A stretch of DNA of 64,000 nucleotides from Epiperipatus broadwayi (taxonomy: Eukaryota > Onychophora > Udeonychophora > Euonychophora > Peripatidae), in assembly GCA_028023455.1 (NCBI GenBank), contig JAQFVV010006199.1, forward strand, positions 8,504,972 through 8,568,971, read 5' to 3'. The translations under genes and the position numbers were made by a program. Numbering within the stretch: position 1 is the first letter of the stretch; the number at the start of each line of letters is the position of its first letter. The notes under the pieces are model-generated. The model was not told the DNA's origin. It worked only from the letters and a program-made list of their open reading frames with translations, and did no database searches. Positions 40,505 through 52,028 of the stretch are shown here, piece by piece.

Positions 40505-40750
40505 AATGATATGATTTAAGAACCATGAGAGAGTCAATTGAAATATTAAAGAGACCTATTGGTTCAAAAAGGGCTGATGAAGCACAACGTATTCTAGCTA
40601 TGTGGAAAGCTCTCATTTTATGTAATATTAACTTAAAATTAATAGATTAAAAAACTGAGGGGAATAAACATTTTGATAAGCCATATATAGTGAATGCTGA
40701 ACTACTTCAAATTGAATCTCATCTCTCACTGAGTCACATTATTGTTTGAG
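40505..40750 (+). pseudogene. Penelope-like element C-terminal coding fragment, right arm
   Basis: Mirror of 40036-40320 with stop codons. One frame reads TMRESIEILKRPI, then a stretch similar to 'ADEAQRILAMWKALIL', then NINLKLI before a stop. Together with the left arm this forms the palindrome. Confidence 0.65.
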
Positions 40751-40863
40751 ATCTAACAATTTTTCTTTCAAAAGTTAACCCTGATAATGGCGGTTGCTAG
40801 TCTGTCAAAATATTGGATTGTAATGCAAAATAATACACAGTTTATTTCCAAAAATATTAATTT

Positions 40864-42600
40864 ATCTACATCATACAACCATGAAAATATTAAATATAAT
40901 ATTATTAATATATATATTGTTGGAATGAAAAATCTAAATTCAAATATTTAAACTTGTTATTTGTTGTAAATTCTGCAGACTATTTGAAATATGTTTTAAA
41001 ATTAATTCATTTAATATATTAATGATAGGGTTATAAGTCTGCATACAAAAATACCAACATTGTGCTGTTTATATATTAAAGTTGGAGTATTTCTCATATT
41101 TGGAAATATAATTTTTTTTAATAATCAATAGTTAGACTACAATTAGGTAGGTTCATACTCCAGCCATATTGCATATAATGTGTTTTCATTTATGTTCTAT
41201 CATTTTACCACAAATCCATTGGATAATATGCAATAAAATATATAGTTTTGCATCAATTTGTTTATTAATTAGCTGTGTTTTAATATTTTCTATGGATATT
41301 TTTGCAACAATGATTCCACACATTTCTTTAATATCAAATGATATCATTATTGATTATGAAGAGCTTTATATTTGTTATTGCATTCATCAAATTCAAAAGT
41401 TAAATTGATAGTACACTTTTCTAAACCAAGTTTTTAATGTGGGATTCATTGTATACTTGTAAAATATGCATCACCAAAATATGGCATTATATACAAAGAA
41501 GCTGATGGATATAATTTTAAACATACTATCTTTCATATTTCTTCAGGTCTAAATTAATGAATTTGTCTGTACTTAATTTAAAATTATATTGTTTAATCTT
41601 TTTAAACTATAGATTATCAATTTGAGTTTGTAGTTTATTGTTTTTATCTATGGATATAAATTAGTTAGTTACCTTTATTCTTTTTTGTATAGATCATGTG
41701 GAAATGTTTAAATTTGTTTTTGAAGTTATTAAAAATCTTAAACAGGCTGTTCTGCTAATGTTTTTTTTTTTTTTGTTAGGAAATGATTTTATAGTAGTTG
41801 CCATTTTTTTAAAAAACATTTTTTAATTATCTTTTTTTATATATATTACTGTAATATAGATATGAATTCTAAATGTGAATTTTCCAATTTTAGCTAATAT
41901 ACTTAACTCTATGTTTTAATAGCTTGGTTTTATTGTTAATTTCAAGTAAGGTAAAGAAAAGCAATTATCTTTTACCATTTTAATTTAAACATCTTATCTT
42001 CTATCCAGAAAAGATAACTTTTTGTCAAATTTTAATTTTAACTGATTTTCCAGTTAAAGCTTTCTTTCGTGAATATATGTAGGAATTAAATAATAAATTA
42101 AACTACAAGCAATTCTTTGTTATATCAGTTTAGAATTTAGTTAATTTGAAATAATGTTATTTAACTTTTTTAATAATCATATAATACTTAAATATAGCAT
42201 GGGCAATTTTTTAAATATTGCAAAAATTTGAGACAATCCCATAAATTGAAACAATTATTTAAAAACTTTATTCTAGCCTAAAGTGCTTTGTTGTTCCAAA
42301 AACTTCTGTCTTCTTAAGTATGTAATAAATTTACCTCTTCATTAATTTAATATAAATTGAAAAGTTTAGTAAATTTCAGAAGTAATTAATTATATGCGAA
42401 GAAATTACAGACTTCCTTTACTAAAAGAATTATTATTATTTTTTTTAGGTTATTAATATTCAGTTGAAGAATACATTTACCATTGTTTTGCCATTTTTAA
42501 AACTTCATTTAATAATGAGGCCTATTAGTCAAATTTTAATTATGTATAGCATTGATTAATTAATATTACAAAATTTACTAATGTCAATACAACAGTATAT
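40864..42600. other. Intron segment; nothing recognised
   Basis: A/T-rich intron with long T runs (for example 41761-41776). No coding or repeat signal was recognised. Confidence 0.45.
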
Positions 42601-42719
42601 ATATATATATAAATTAGCATAAGATTTGTAAAAAAAAAAATCGATTATCTAGAATATAATTATATATGTTGTTAATTTAAAAAAAACCATTGCTTTTAAA
42701 AATTGTGTAAATATTTCAT

Positions 42720-42985
42720 CTTTTACTCTTTGAAATAAAGTTATAAATTATACCATTTATCAAATAATTTTGAAATAAAGTTAATGAAATCTGCTAAATA
42801 TAAATAAAATTCAAGTCATTTTGATGTGTGATTAGTAATATTAAGGTTTGGGACAACTAATAAAGGAGTTGTCTCTACACGTCAGGTTTATAATTTAGCT
42901 ATTATCTTATATTTTAGTTAAGTAGAAGATGCTTAAATGCTCTCATTAGTAGCAATATCATCAAACTGATATCAACTACTAGCCG
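42720..42985. repeat. Dispersed repeat, related to 36700-37030
   Basis: Same order of short shared words as the copy at 36700-37030, notably 'tgaaatctgct', 'attcaag', 'gattagtaat' and 'aatgctctcatta'. Class unknown. Confidence 0.5.
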
Positions 42986-43314
42986 CCAGTCATGTGAATA
43001 TCTTTTTTTCCAAATAATCTATCAATTGTCTGGTTATCCGTTTCTTTCATGAGCAAACTTTCCAAGAATTATATACTTTGCTAATGAATTAAATATTTTC
43101 ATTACATAATCAAAAATAGGATAATTTCAACTATATGCTGCAAACAAGAGTTTAGAGTCTGATCTGATCAAATATTTGCTATAAACATGTAATTGATATA
43201 TATATATATTGATGGGAACAATTTTCAAAATTTATCATCTGTGATGCAGTATATATATTTCCACACATACGTTTGTGTTAAATGCAAATATATTTTCGCA
43301 ACTATGTTTTCTTT

Positions 43315-44840
43315 TGCTAATCAACATACTGGTTATCGGATCTATTGTTTATTTCAGTTTTATATATGTAGGCTGGCCAAAGTCAGCTTCTATTTAAATG
43401 TCAATACATTGTTGTTTTTCAGTTTATTTCTAAAAATTTTAACTAGCAAATTACATCCTCCTAGGCATTTGTTCTTTTTTCCAAATCATTTTCCGTGACT
43501 TAATTTAAGATTTAATTTTTTAAACTATTTCCAGAGTGTCTTATTATTGTTTTTTGTTATCGTTGTTGTTAACTTTGTAAAATTAGTGTCTTATTAATAA
43601 AATCTTTTTTATATTTTACAATAAATCTAAAAAAAATAGTTGGAGGATAAATAATTTTGGATCTTGGAAGCTATCTCTGACCACTTTTTTTTAACTATTT
43701 GATTGAAATAAGAACATCTCAAGAAGCAGTAGTAATGCCATTTTTCTGCAATTACAATTTTTATTTTTTGTTTTTATTGGTGAGGAATAAAAGATTTCAA
43801 ATGTGTTTCTATATTACTTATTACTTATGAGTTAATTATCTATCATCTTTCTCCAAATTGTCATATTTTAAACTTTTTGGTGGATTATTTATGAATATAC
43901 GCAATAACAGTAGTAAAATTTACTATGCAACTGTTATTTTTTTTTTGTTAGCAGTCTCAGAACTAAATGATTCCACTATTGATTCTTTATTGAATAATAG
44001 AAATAAAAAAATGTCAATCCAGTTGACTATATTTTGGCAATTGTTTTTTTTGCTAATCAACATATTGGTTATCTGGCCTGTTGTTTATTTCAGTTTTATA
44101 TATGTAGGCTGGCCAAAGCCAATTTCACAATTTAAATGTCAATATATTGTTGTTGTTGTTTTACAGTTTGTTTCTAAAAATTTTAACTAGCAAATCACAT
44201 CCTCCTAGACATTTGTTCTTTTCTCTAAATCATTTTTTTGACTTAATTTAAGATTTAATTTTTTTACCTATTTCCAGAGCATCTTATTAAAGTTTTTTTT
44301 TGTTAAATATTGTAAAATTAGTGTCTTATTCATAAAATCTTTTTTATATTTTACAATAAATCTAAAAAATTGTAGTTGAGGAATAATAATTTAGGATCTT
44401 GGAAGCTATCTCTGATCACTATGTTTTTTAAGTATTTAATTGACATAAGAAAACATTTCAAGAATTAGTAATGCTATTTTTGTGCAATTACAATTTTTTT
44501 TTTTTTTTAAGAAAGGGAGAGGAGTAAATCTCAAGTATGTTCCATATCACTTATTATTGACAAGTTAGTTATCCATCATCTTTCTCCAAATTGTCATATT
44601 TTAGATTTTTTGTGGATTTTTTATGACTATATGCAATAACAGTAAGTGGAAAATATTTTCTTCAATCATCTACACTTTTTTACAAAATTTACTATGGGAC
44701 TTAATTATTTTATGAATAGCACTATTTTTTATTTTTTGTTAGCAGTTTCAGAGAGAAAAGATTCCACTGTTGATTCTTAATTGAATAACAGAAATAAAAA
44801 ATGTCAGTCCAATTGACTAAATGGAATTGTTATTTTAATC
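43315..44840. repeat. Tandem duplication of an A/T-rich unit of about 740-790 bp
   Basis: Unit 1 starts tgctaatcaacatactggtt at 43315 and unit 2 starts tgctaatcaacatattggtt at 44051, an offset of 736. Both contain ttcagttttatatatgtagg, 'ctggccaaag', 'ttaactagcaaat.acatcctcctag.catttgttc', and the later block gttagcagt.tcaga. The open frames in this stretch are chance readings of the repeat. Confidence 0.85.
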
Positions 44841-44911
44841 TGCTTCTATGGATGCTCAAATGTCACATGTCTCCCTGAGTAATATGCATAAATGAAAATA
44901 ATTAAAATAAT

Positions 44912-45140
44912 AATAATTCTTTACAACAGCTATATAGTCAAATAATAATTTTATACATAAAAAACTTTTTTCAGCACCTGCTTTGGTGCGCTTTTCAAAT
45001 GTTACTACTTGTTTTAATGTTAACGAATCACCTGATTTAACGTTAAATAGAGTAGTAATATTTGAAAAGGGCACCAAGAGCTTTTTATGTATAAAATTAT
45101 TATTTGATTATATAGCTGTTGTAAATAATTATTTTTATTT
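44912..45140. repeat. Inverted repeat of about 110-bp arms (hairpin element)
   Basis: Left arm (44912-45022) includes tttacaacagctatatagtc and 'aaataataattttatacataaaaa'; the right arm carries the complement ending ctatatagctgttgtaaata. The centre is near acctga at 45027. Both strands can be read in long frames for this reason. Probably a foldback or MITE-like element; the target duplication was not resolved. Confidence 0.75.
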
Positions 45141-45174
45141 ATTATTATTATCATTTTGTGGAAGAGCAGCATAA

Positions 45175-46268
45175 GGATTTTTATTCCTTTCCAATTTTGA
45201 TATTAGTAAATGAAAATGTACAATTGTTTGGTTGCCAAAAGGACTGTTTTGTCGTAAGATGAGAAAATTATTTTTGATATAAAAATTGATATTTTGCAAA
45301 TACTTTCCATCAATTTCTGAATGTTCTTTTCAGGCTTTCAAATTTAGTATTTATATTTTATCTAGTAGGCATTGAAAGAGTGTTTGTAACTTAAATATTT
45401 AACAAAATTATTTTTGTTTAGAAATAGTGCTTCATTTTTAAAAATAAATTGTAACAATTTTGATTCATTTATTAAGTAAATAACACCTTCTACTTGTCAT
45501 TCACTTTGTAAAAAGAAAACAAGTAATGTGAAAAATATTTGTCAAAAAATAATTTATTTATTTTGAAAATGGAGAATCAATATTTGGATTACTCCTTCTG
45601 TATGTATATTTAAATAAATATACATGTCAAGTTTTCTGCCAAATGGCAAGTGGAAACTAAACAACATGGAAATGGACTTAAGTGATAGTTTGCCTTTGTC
45701 TGCTTTATTCTTAATACTCTTGTAATATGTCAATCTTTAAACTTTAATAAACCCTTTATTATTATTATGACGTATGATATAGTTTTTAAATGCATATATT
45801 AGTTGTGACTACTCTGATATAATTTTGTGACAGCATTTTAAAAAAGTCAAAAATTAGTGTGTTTTATTCAATTGTTTAATACACTTTTTTTAAAAATTTA
45901 TATTTTTAAATAAAGTTTTAAAAACATCAAACGTTTTTAACTGCTTTTAGATTTTGTATTTTTTTTTTTTAAGTTCAATAAAGATTATGGTTCAAAATTA
46001 GACAAAAGGTATTTTTTATTCTAATTGAAATGTGACTGTTTAAAAATATTACTGCACATTCATCTTTGCTGCTCACGTATAAAAATACATGTATCGTAAA
46101 TAGAAAATTGTAAGCGGGGAGGGGGATGCATTTTTGAACATTGATAAGCTAAGTGAAAATAATATCTTTTTGGATAAATTTTTGCTATTAATTGATGTTA
46201 AATCAATTTTTATAATGGTATGATATCTTATTTTTTGAAAAAAATTATGATTTTTTAAAATATATTTA
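45175..46268. other. Intron segment; nothing recognised
   Basis: A/T-rich with no recognised features. Confidence 0.45.
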
Positions 46269-46282
46269 CATATTAGGTACTA

Positions 46283-46508
46283 GACAGGGTATGAGCACAG
46301 ACTTTTACATCACCCACCACTCTCCACACTATCTCATAACACTGATACACCTGAACACACATATGTCGAAAAGATAAATAATCACCAATATATGTATTTC
46401 ATGCTAAACCAGCAATCATCAGTTGGTCCAGATTACCATCTCTACACATATATGCTACAAGTGCTCAGATATATATTAAGATAGCCTGTGTATTTCATTT
46501 ATTTCATA
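46283..46508 (-). mobile_element. Hammerhead-family repeat, copy 4, with 12-bp target duplication
   Basis: tattaggtacta lies on both sides (46271-46282 and 46509-46520), and the match extends with one change to about 15 bp (acatattaggtacta against atatattaggtacta). On the minus strand the repeat ends gtctgtgctcataccctgtc. It is 5'-truncated relative to copy 1. Variable target duplications of this length point to target-primed reverse transcription, as used by LINEs and Penelope elements. Confidence 0.8.
46378..46436 (-). ncRNA. Type I hammerhead ribozyme, copy 4
   Basis: On the minus strand: GUAAUC, loop UGG, ACCAA; CUGAUGA; stem II UUGCU/AGCAU with loop GGUUU; GAA; stem III AUA/UAU around CA; A17; UUGGU, GAUUAU. 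The core is complete. Compared with copies 2 and 3 the outer stem I pair A-U is replaced by G-C there on both strands (UAAUC/GAUUA against UGAUC/GAUCA). Confidence 0.8.
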
Positions 46509-46520
46509 TATTAGGTACTA

Positions 46521-47334
46521 TAATTTAGAAATCGAAAAAAACGGTAATTATTGGATTTTAGTTTCAACTTATTTGAATTTATACATTTGAAAGACATTTG
46601 TAAAATAACTTAGTGAGAAACAAAAAATAACTCAATTTTTATTAAGGCCTCTAATGTAATGTTTAGTGCACACATTTGCCTATTATAATATTAATAGTTC
46701 AAATCATAGGAAAACTACATTTTTAAGATAGCAAAGAAGATTTCAAACAAATTAGTCATTCAGTATTAGTTGGTAAGTAGATTCAACTGAATGGTTTACT
46801 TTTATCTTGAATATGATTCCAGGATAATTAGCAGGAGCTTTGAAAACATGACTTTAATAAAAGGTTTTATTTCCAATGATGTGTGTCATACATTTATAAA
46901 TTCTGAACCAGTTTACTTCATCTTTATTTCTTAACTGAGAAAAAACAAAACAAATTTGTTATTTTAGATGGAATTGCTGCTTTCTGTAATCATGGTAACT
47001 ATGCTAAAAGTAGGATAAAATTTTCCATGATAGAAGAATCTCAAATCTCTTAGTTTGCCACCCCTGATAAAAAATACTGCTGAAAATATTGAGAAGTAGT
47101 ATCAAATGTATTAATGAAACAACATGGATAAAAATGTTCATTAGTGTTATTGGTCATTATACATACTATAGGGCAAAAAAGCATAAATAAGGTATTGCAT
47201 TATTACATAATGATAGGTGATATATTACCACTTGTATTCTAACAATTAACTATCTTAGATGATTTCATATAACTTTATCTTTCTTATTGCATTGCCAAAA
47301 CCATATAATATTAAATCATCTATGTTCTTTATTA
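46521..47334. other. Intron segment; nothing recognised
   Basis: A/T-rich, no recognised features. Confidence 0.45.
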
Positions 47335-47655
47335 CTGTTTTACAATGCTTTTTTTACAACCCACTATGACAGTTTTGATTGCCCCAGCAATCTTTTTCAT
47401 AACTATAACAAACACAATACAAATACATGAATTCAAATGTACATGAACATATAATTTTACATTCTATATATAACACAATACAAATGCATGGATACAAATA
47501 TACACGAACATATAATTTTACATTTTATATGTAATGTAAAATTATATGTTCATGTATATTTGTATTCATGTGTTTGTTATAGTTCTGAAGAAGATTACTG
47601 GGGCAGTTGAAACTGTCATAGTGGGTTGTAATAAAAGCATTGTAAATGGTAACAA
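47335..47655. repeat. Inverted repeat of a PLE-like 3' end
   Basis: Left arm begins tttttacaacccactatgac and the right arm ends with its complement gtcatagtgggttgtaataa at about 47635. The centre is near 47525. The left arm has an internal tandem duplication of about 68 bp with acatataattttacatt. Each arm carries the motif ctgaagaagatta..ggggcagttgaaac, similar to 31614. It could be another head-to-head pair of truncated retroelement ends. Confidence 0.75.
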
Positions 47656-47769
47656 AAAGCATAGATGATTTAATATTATATGAATTCATATAGTAAGCTA
47701 CTGTAGTTCTGGTTAAAGATTGTAAATAAGTCAATTATTTTATATAGCGTGATGTTTTTTACAAACTGT

Positions 47770-47930
47770 AATGTTTAAACAGCATTAAACTGTTGCACAT
47801 GCACTTTAGATTTTAACTATAAAATGAATGAATACAAACACTTTATCATGTGTTCGAAGTGTTTGTATTCATTCATTTTATAGTTAAAATCTAGAGCGCA
47901 TGTGCAACAGTTTAATGCTGTTTAAACATT
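47770..47930. repeat. 161-bp near-perfect hairpin (74-bp arms, 13-base loop)
   Basis: The left arm 47770-47843 begins aatgtttaaacagcattaaa and the right arm 47857-47930 ends with the complement. I count two mismatches in 74. The loop is tatcatgtgttcg. No target duplication was found. It could be a small MITE or a hairpin-forming repeat. Confidence 0.9.
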
Positions 47931-50037
47931 AAAGATTGTAATAAATGTTGAATGATGAATTTTGTTTAAACTCAATTTTTTATTGAATTATGTCAGAATA
48001 TTCTGAACATTTGTTTAACAAAAAATATATAAAATAAACTTTGACATATTTTTGAAAGGAAAGTTTATTTTAAAATCCAGATGTAATGTTTAATTGATGA
48101 ACAAAATATCATGTGAAATTTGCATGTTTTTTTATGACTATAATATTTTTTTTAAATTTATGATAATGAAAGTCTTATATGATTTGTAAAGTTTGAATTA
48201 TAATAGCTTTAATTTAAAAAAAGAATGCCAAAAAGGCTTTTGTAAATTATTTTGAATACTTAATGATATTCTCATCTGAGCACTTAGTTAGATTAGTTTT
48301 TTAAAATCGTATTTTTCAAAACATTTTTAGAAATAAAAGCACCCTTAAAAAGAATACTTACAGAATAAATTTCAGTGTAAAATTAAGAAATTGATAATAA
48401 AATAAAATTTCATTTTTTATGTTATTAATAACTAACTGTAGGGATAGTGATACCAAAAGTTATACTATTCTATTCTTATGAAATTTTTGTTTCTAGTAGC
48501 TATTGTATGACTATCCATAAATTGCATTCTATTAAAATTTTTCAATTTATTTTTTGACCTTAAATTTTCTCACCCCTATTTCATTGTTATCTATCTTAGA
48601 AATTGATCATAGAAGTTTGGGAAGCATGGACTATATTATCATTAACTAACATATTTCCTATGTTTCAAAATGCCATAAAGATAAATGATATTAATAACCC
48701 TGCATAAGAAGAAAGCTGAGAGAGCACATGTCATATTAGTATTGAGCTTTTTTTTTACACAATATAAATAAATAAATGATGTGGAATTTGTCTTAAAGAA
48801 TAATACAAAGTGATACAGATTTATCAATAAATTATTTTGAGGCTGTGAATAATAATGAGATCTTCATCAGATTTCATTCTGAATCTTTATCACAAGAAAA
48901 ATAAATTTCTAAATGAAATATAAATTATTTTTTCTAATTTAGGTCATTATAATCATTATTTATCTGTCTTGGTGTGCAAGGCATCACTTGAAATTGTTTA
49001 TTTTCAATATACGAATTAGAAACCTATGATTCAGGCGGTTTACTCTAAAAGAGAGTAATCTTTCATAAATGTGAATAATCAATACACACTGGATAATAGT
49101 GCTACATTTGTATCCTTAGACTAGTTTGGGTTTCTTTTATGTGAAACATTGGGTGTGCAATTATATATCTAACAGCAGACTTTTACTTTTTTGCATAATT
49201 ATCTTAAGGTTTATATATATTATATTTATATATAATGCAGCCAATGCTCCTCAATAAAAATAAGTAGAAACTAGTTAAGGATATGACTATGACATTATCA
49301 GCTAAGATCTAACAATTATTAAACAATAAGAATAAAGGTTGCAAATCAAATTGTTTTTTTTTAATACTTCTAATAGTGTCTCTATTTGACTATTGTGGAT
49401 TAATTCTAATTCATAAGCTATTGCTGATAATGTATAAATATCAAAACATACTTTAAGTTTTTAATCAACTGAGCTATCAGAATAATTCAATTGGCTAGGG
49501 TGTTGTCTTAAAATTCGATATTCAAGAATCTAAAGAATTCAATACCTTGAGGTTTCTTCAGTATATAGTCATTGCCTTTTTAATTTGCTTATTACTTTAA
49601 AAATCATTTACATGTGAAATTATTTTATTTGAACTATTGTGTATTATTATAAGTCTATATAAGCTTAATAATAGTCTCTATTTAATATGTTAATTATTTT
49701 ATTTTTATATGTTCTTTGCTCAAAGCTCAGGTGAGGCAGTAGGAATTATAATGAAGTGATAATACATGATCATCAATAGTAAGTAATTCACTGCCAATCC
49801 ATGATTACATTCTTCATACATTATTTCTAGAATTTTAAAATTTAGAACTGCATTACAAACTTTAATGAGGTTTTTATCTTAGAATTATCATTAGCATAAT
49901 TTTGTATAAAAATGAAGCAAATTCCAATTAATAATAGTCAAGTGGTATTACTATCAAAATACTTTATTATATAGACCTTAAACTTCTTTTTAAATTGAGA
50001 ACAAATGAACAATGTATATCTTTATTATTTTTAATAG
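47931..50037. other. Intron segment before exon 4; little recognised
   Basis: A/T-rich. A tRNA-like fragment may lie near 49455-49545 (ggctagggtgttgtc, then attcaagaatc), but support is weak. Confidence 0.4.
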
Positions 50038-50120
50038 AGAAGAAGCAGAAGCCTTAGCAAAAAAGTTAAAACTCAGGTTTTATAGAACTTCAGTTAAAGA
50101 AGATCTTAATGTTAATGAAG
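50038..50120 (+). CDS. Rab23: Rab23 internal exon with G5 region (TSVKED)
   Basis: The exon completes Ala (GC+A) and reads EEAEALAKKLKLRFYRTSVK, then EDLNVNE, then G of a split Val codon. TSVK is the G5-equivalent SAK-type loop that stabilises guanine binding. EEAEALAK and FYRTSVKEDLNVNE are typical Rab23 sequences. The acceptor is ttttaatag; the donor is gtagta, the only one of the five that departs from the usual gtaagt/gtatgt pattern. Phase matches the next exon at 62609. Confidence 0.95.
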
Positions 50121-50698
50121 GTAGTATCTTCTCTTTTATTTATTTTTTGTCTGTTTTTTTTTTAATTAATTAATTTTATTAATATTTTCTGAATTCTATT
50201 TATTATTATTTGCATTATTGTTATTGTTGCTGTTAAAAGCTTTCTTGTATTTAGATACACAGCACTAGGAAAGTTAAAAGAGAAAATAAAATATTTATGT
50301 TGAGTATTTTTTGCATCCATTATTATTATTTAATTTTTCTTCTAATATTTGAATAGAAAAACTATTTAATTTTGGATTTTTCAAAATGAAAATAAATTTA
50401 AAGTTCATCATCATCATCAAACATTATCAATCCAGTGCAGGATGAAGGTCTCTCCAAGTTTAATCCATCTTCTCTGATCTTAAGCTTTTCTTCTCCACAT
50501 CATACCTGCAAACTTTCTTATTTCATCCATCCATCTCACATATGATCTCTTTCTGGGTCTTTTACAATCTCTTAGAATCCAGTTTAAGATTTCAATTGTC
50601 CATCTACCATAACCTCTTCTAGAAATATGTATAACCCAACTCCACTTCAGTCTTTTAATTTTTTCAGTAAGGTCAGTAATACCTTTTTGTTCTCTTAC

Positions 50699-51433
50699 TC
50701 ATATATTGCTTTTCTGATCTCTTCCTGTTACTCCCAACATGAATCTCTCCATACTTTTTTGAGTGGTCTGAAGTTTTTGTATTGCTCTTCTATTAATTGT
50801 CCAAGTCTCAGATCCATAAGTAAGAACTGGTAAAACACATTTATTAAAAACCTTCCTTTTCAAACACATAGGCATACTTCCTTTTAATATCAAGTTATTT
50901 CTACCAAAAGCACTCCAAGAAAGTTTAATTCTATGATTAATTTTATTCATTATGTTTCCATCTGTATTAATAATCTGACCAAGGTATTTGTAACTGTTAA
51001 CTTCTTCTAACTCATCATAATCAATCTTTATTTTCATATTTTGAGAAAATCCATTAAACATTACTTTAGTCTTTTTAACATTTATCTTTAATCCTATTTT
51101 CCTACTTTCACCTGATAACTCCTGCAACATTTCCTGCAGCTCTAAAGCATTATTTGCAAAAACAATTATATCATCTGCGGAATCTAAATGACTTATATAG
51201 TCTCCATTTACTTTCACTCCTTTAGCTTCCCATTTTAATCCACAAAATAGTTCTTGCAGCACTGCTGTAAAATGTTTTGGAGATATGGAGTCACCCTGTC
51301 TTATCCCCTTCTCAATGTTGACTTTCCCAGTATCATTATGTAATCTAATTATTGCTGTTACATTTTTATAAATATTCTTTAAAATATGATAATATCCGGG
51401 ATCTATACCTTGATGATCCAATGCTTTAATCAT
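50699..51433 (-). pseudogene. RTE-like reverse transcriptase, core to C-terminal
   Basis: A 244-codon frame. In order: GIRQGDSISPKHFTAVLQEL (RT palm block), then HLDSADDIIVFA, the catalytic box with SADD where F/Y/LADD is usual, then GLKINVKKTKVMFNG, YKYLGQII and finally KVFNKCVLPVLTYGSETWTI and MERFMLGVTGRD. Beyond a TGA at about 50699 the same frame goes on to the tail block with KRPRKRSYVRWMDEIRKFAG. Upstream, in another frame at about 51420-51470, FVDYKKAFDSI is the first catalytic block, and at about 51560-51620 the 'GFKNGFSTVDHI' block precedes it. Frameshifts and stops break it, so it is not functional. Related decayed copies are at 35030-35760 and 59580-60310. Confidence 0.88.
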
Positions 51434-52028
51434 GAATAAATGTTTATAGAATCAAATGCCTTTTTATAATCTACAAATCCAAAGCATAATGGCAACTCCT
51501 ATTCATTTATTCTTTCTATAACTTCTCTCAATATCTGGATATGATCTACTGTACTAAAACCATTTTTAAATCCAACTTGTTCTCTTGGTTGGTGGAAATC
51601 CAATGTTCTCTGTAGATGAGTTGTAATTATCTTGGTAACTGATAAAAGGCTGATAGGTCTATAATTTCTTATATCTTCTTTATCACCTTTTTTAAATATT
51701 AATACTGCATTCTTCCAATCATCTGATACATCTTTCTAAAAAAAATTATATTTCTTCACCTGCTTCTTTTAATATATCAATTATAATTCCATCATTACCT
51801 GGAACCTTTCTTTTCTTCATATATTTAATTCATGTCTCACTTCTTCATTTAAAATTCTGGGCAATTTGGAAGATGTAATAGATATAGGGGGTACTTATTC
51901 TTTATTACTATATAATTCTTGATAGAAGTCTTCTATCCATTTCATAATGTAATCTCTCTTTTTAGTAATAATTCCATCTTTTTTTCTTATTGCAGATATA
52001 AATTTTTTATCAATACCAAAATGTTGTT

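Larger units (their letters stand above)
39951..40863. repeat. Palindrome of two Penelope-like 3' ends, head-to-head
   Basis: The left arm begins aaattaatatttttggaaat and the right arm ends with its complement at 40863; the centre is at 40431 inside aaataaaac-tga-gttttattt. Arms are about 435-480 bp. The left arm is longer because of a 45-bp tandem duplication next to the centre (two copies of 'ggtttgtgaccaattt.taaaaaa.tggg'). Both arms encode the PLE C-terminal tail, so the two copies are 5'-truncated and joined at their broken 5' sides. Confidence 0.88.

Noticed and set aside
43193-44190. Open frames of 101 and 110 codons as small membrane proteins
   Set aside because: Both lie in the tandem-duplicated A/T-rich unit; hydrophobic translation is expected from T-rich DNA.
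44856-45174. Two overlapping frames on opposite strands with similar products
   Set aside because: They read the two arms of one inverted repeat and so resemble each other by symmetry, not as genes.
31614-47655. ctgaagaaga...gttgaaactgtc motifs at 31.6 and 47.6 kb as ribozymes
   Set aside because: The core reads CUGAAGA at both places and flanking helices are poor. Kept only as a PLE-end-like motif.
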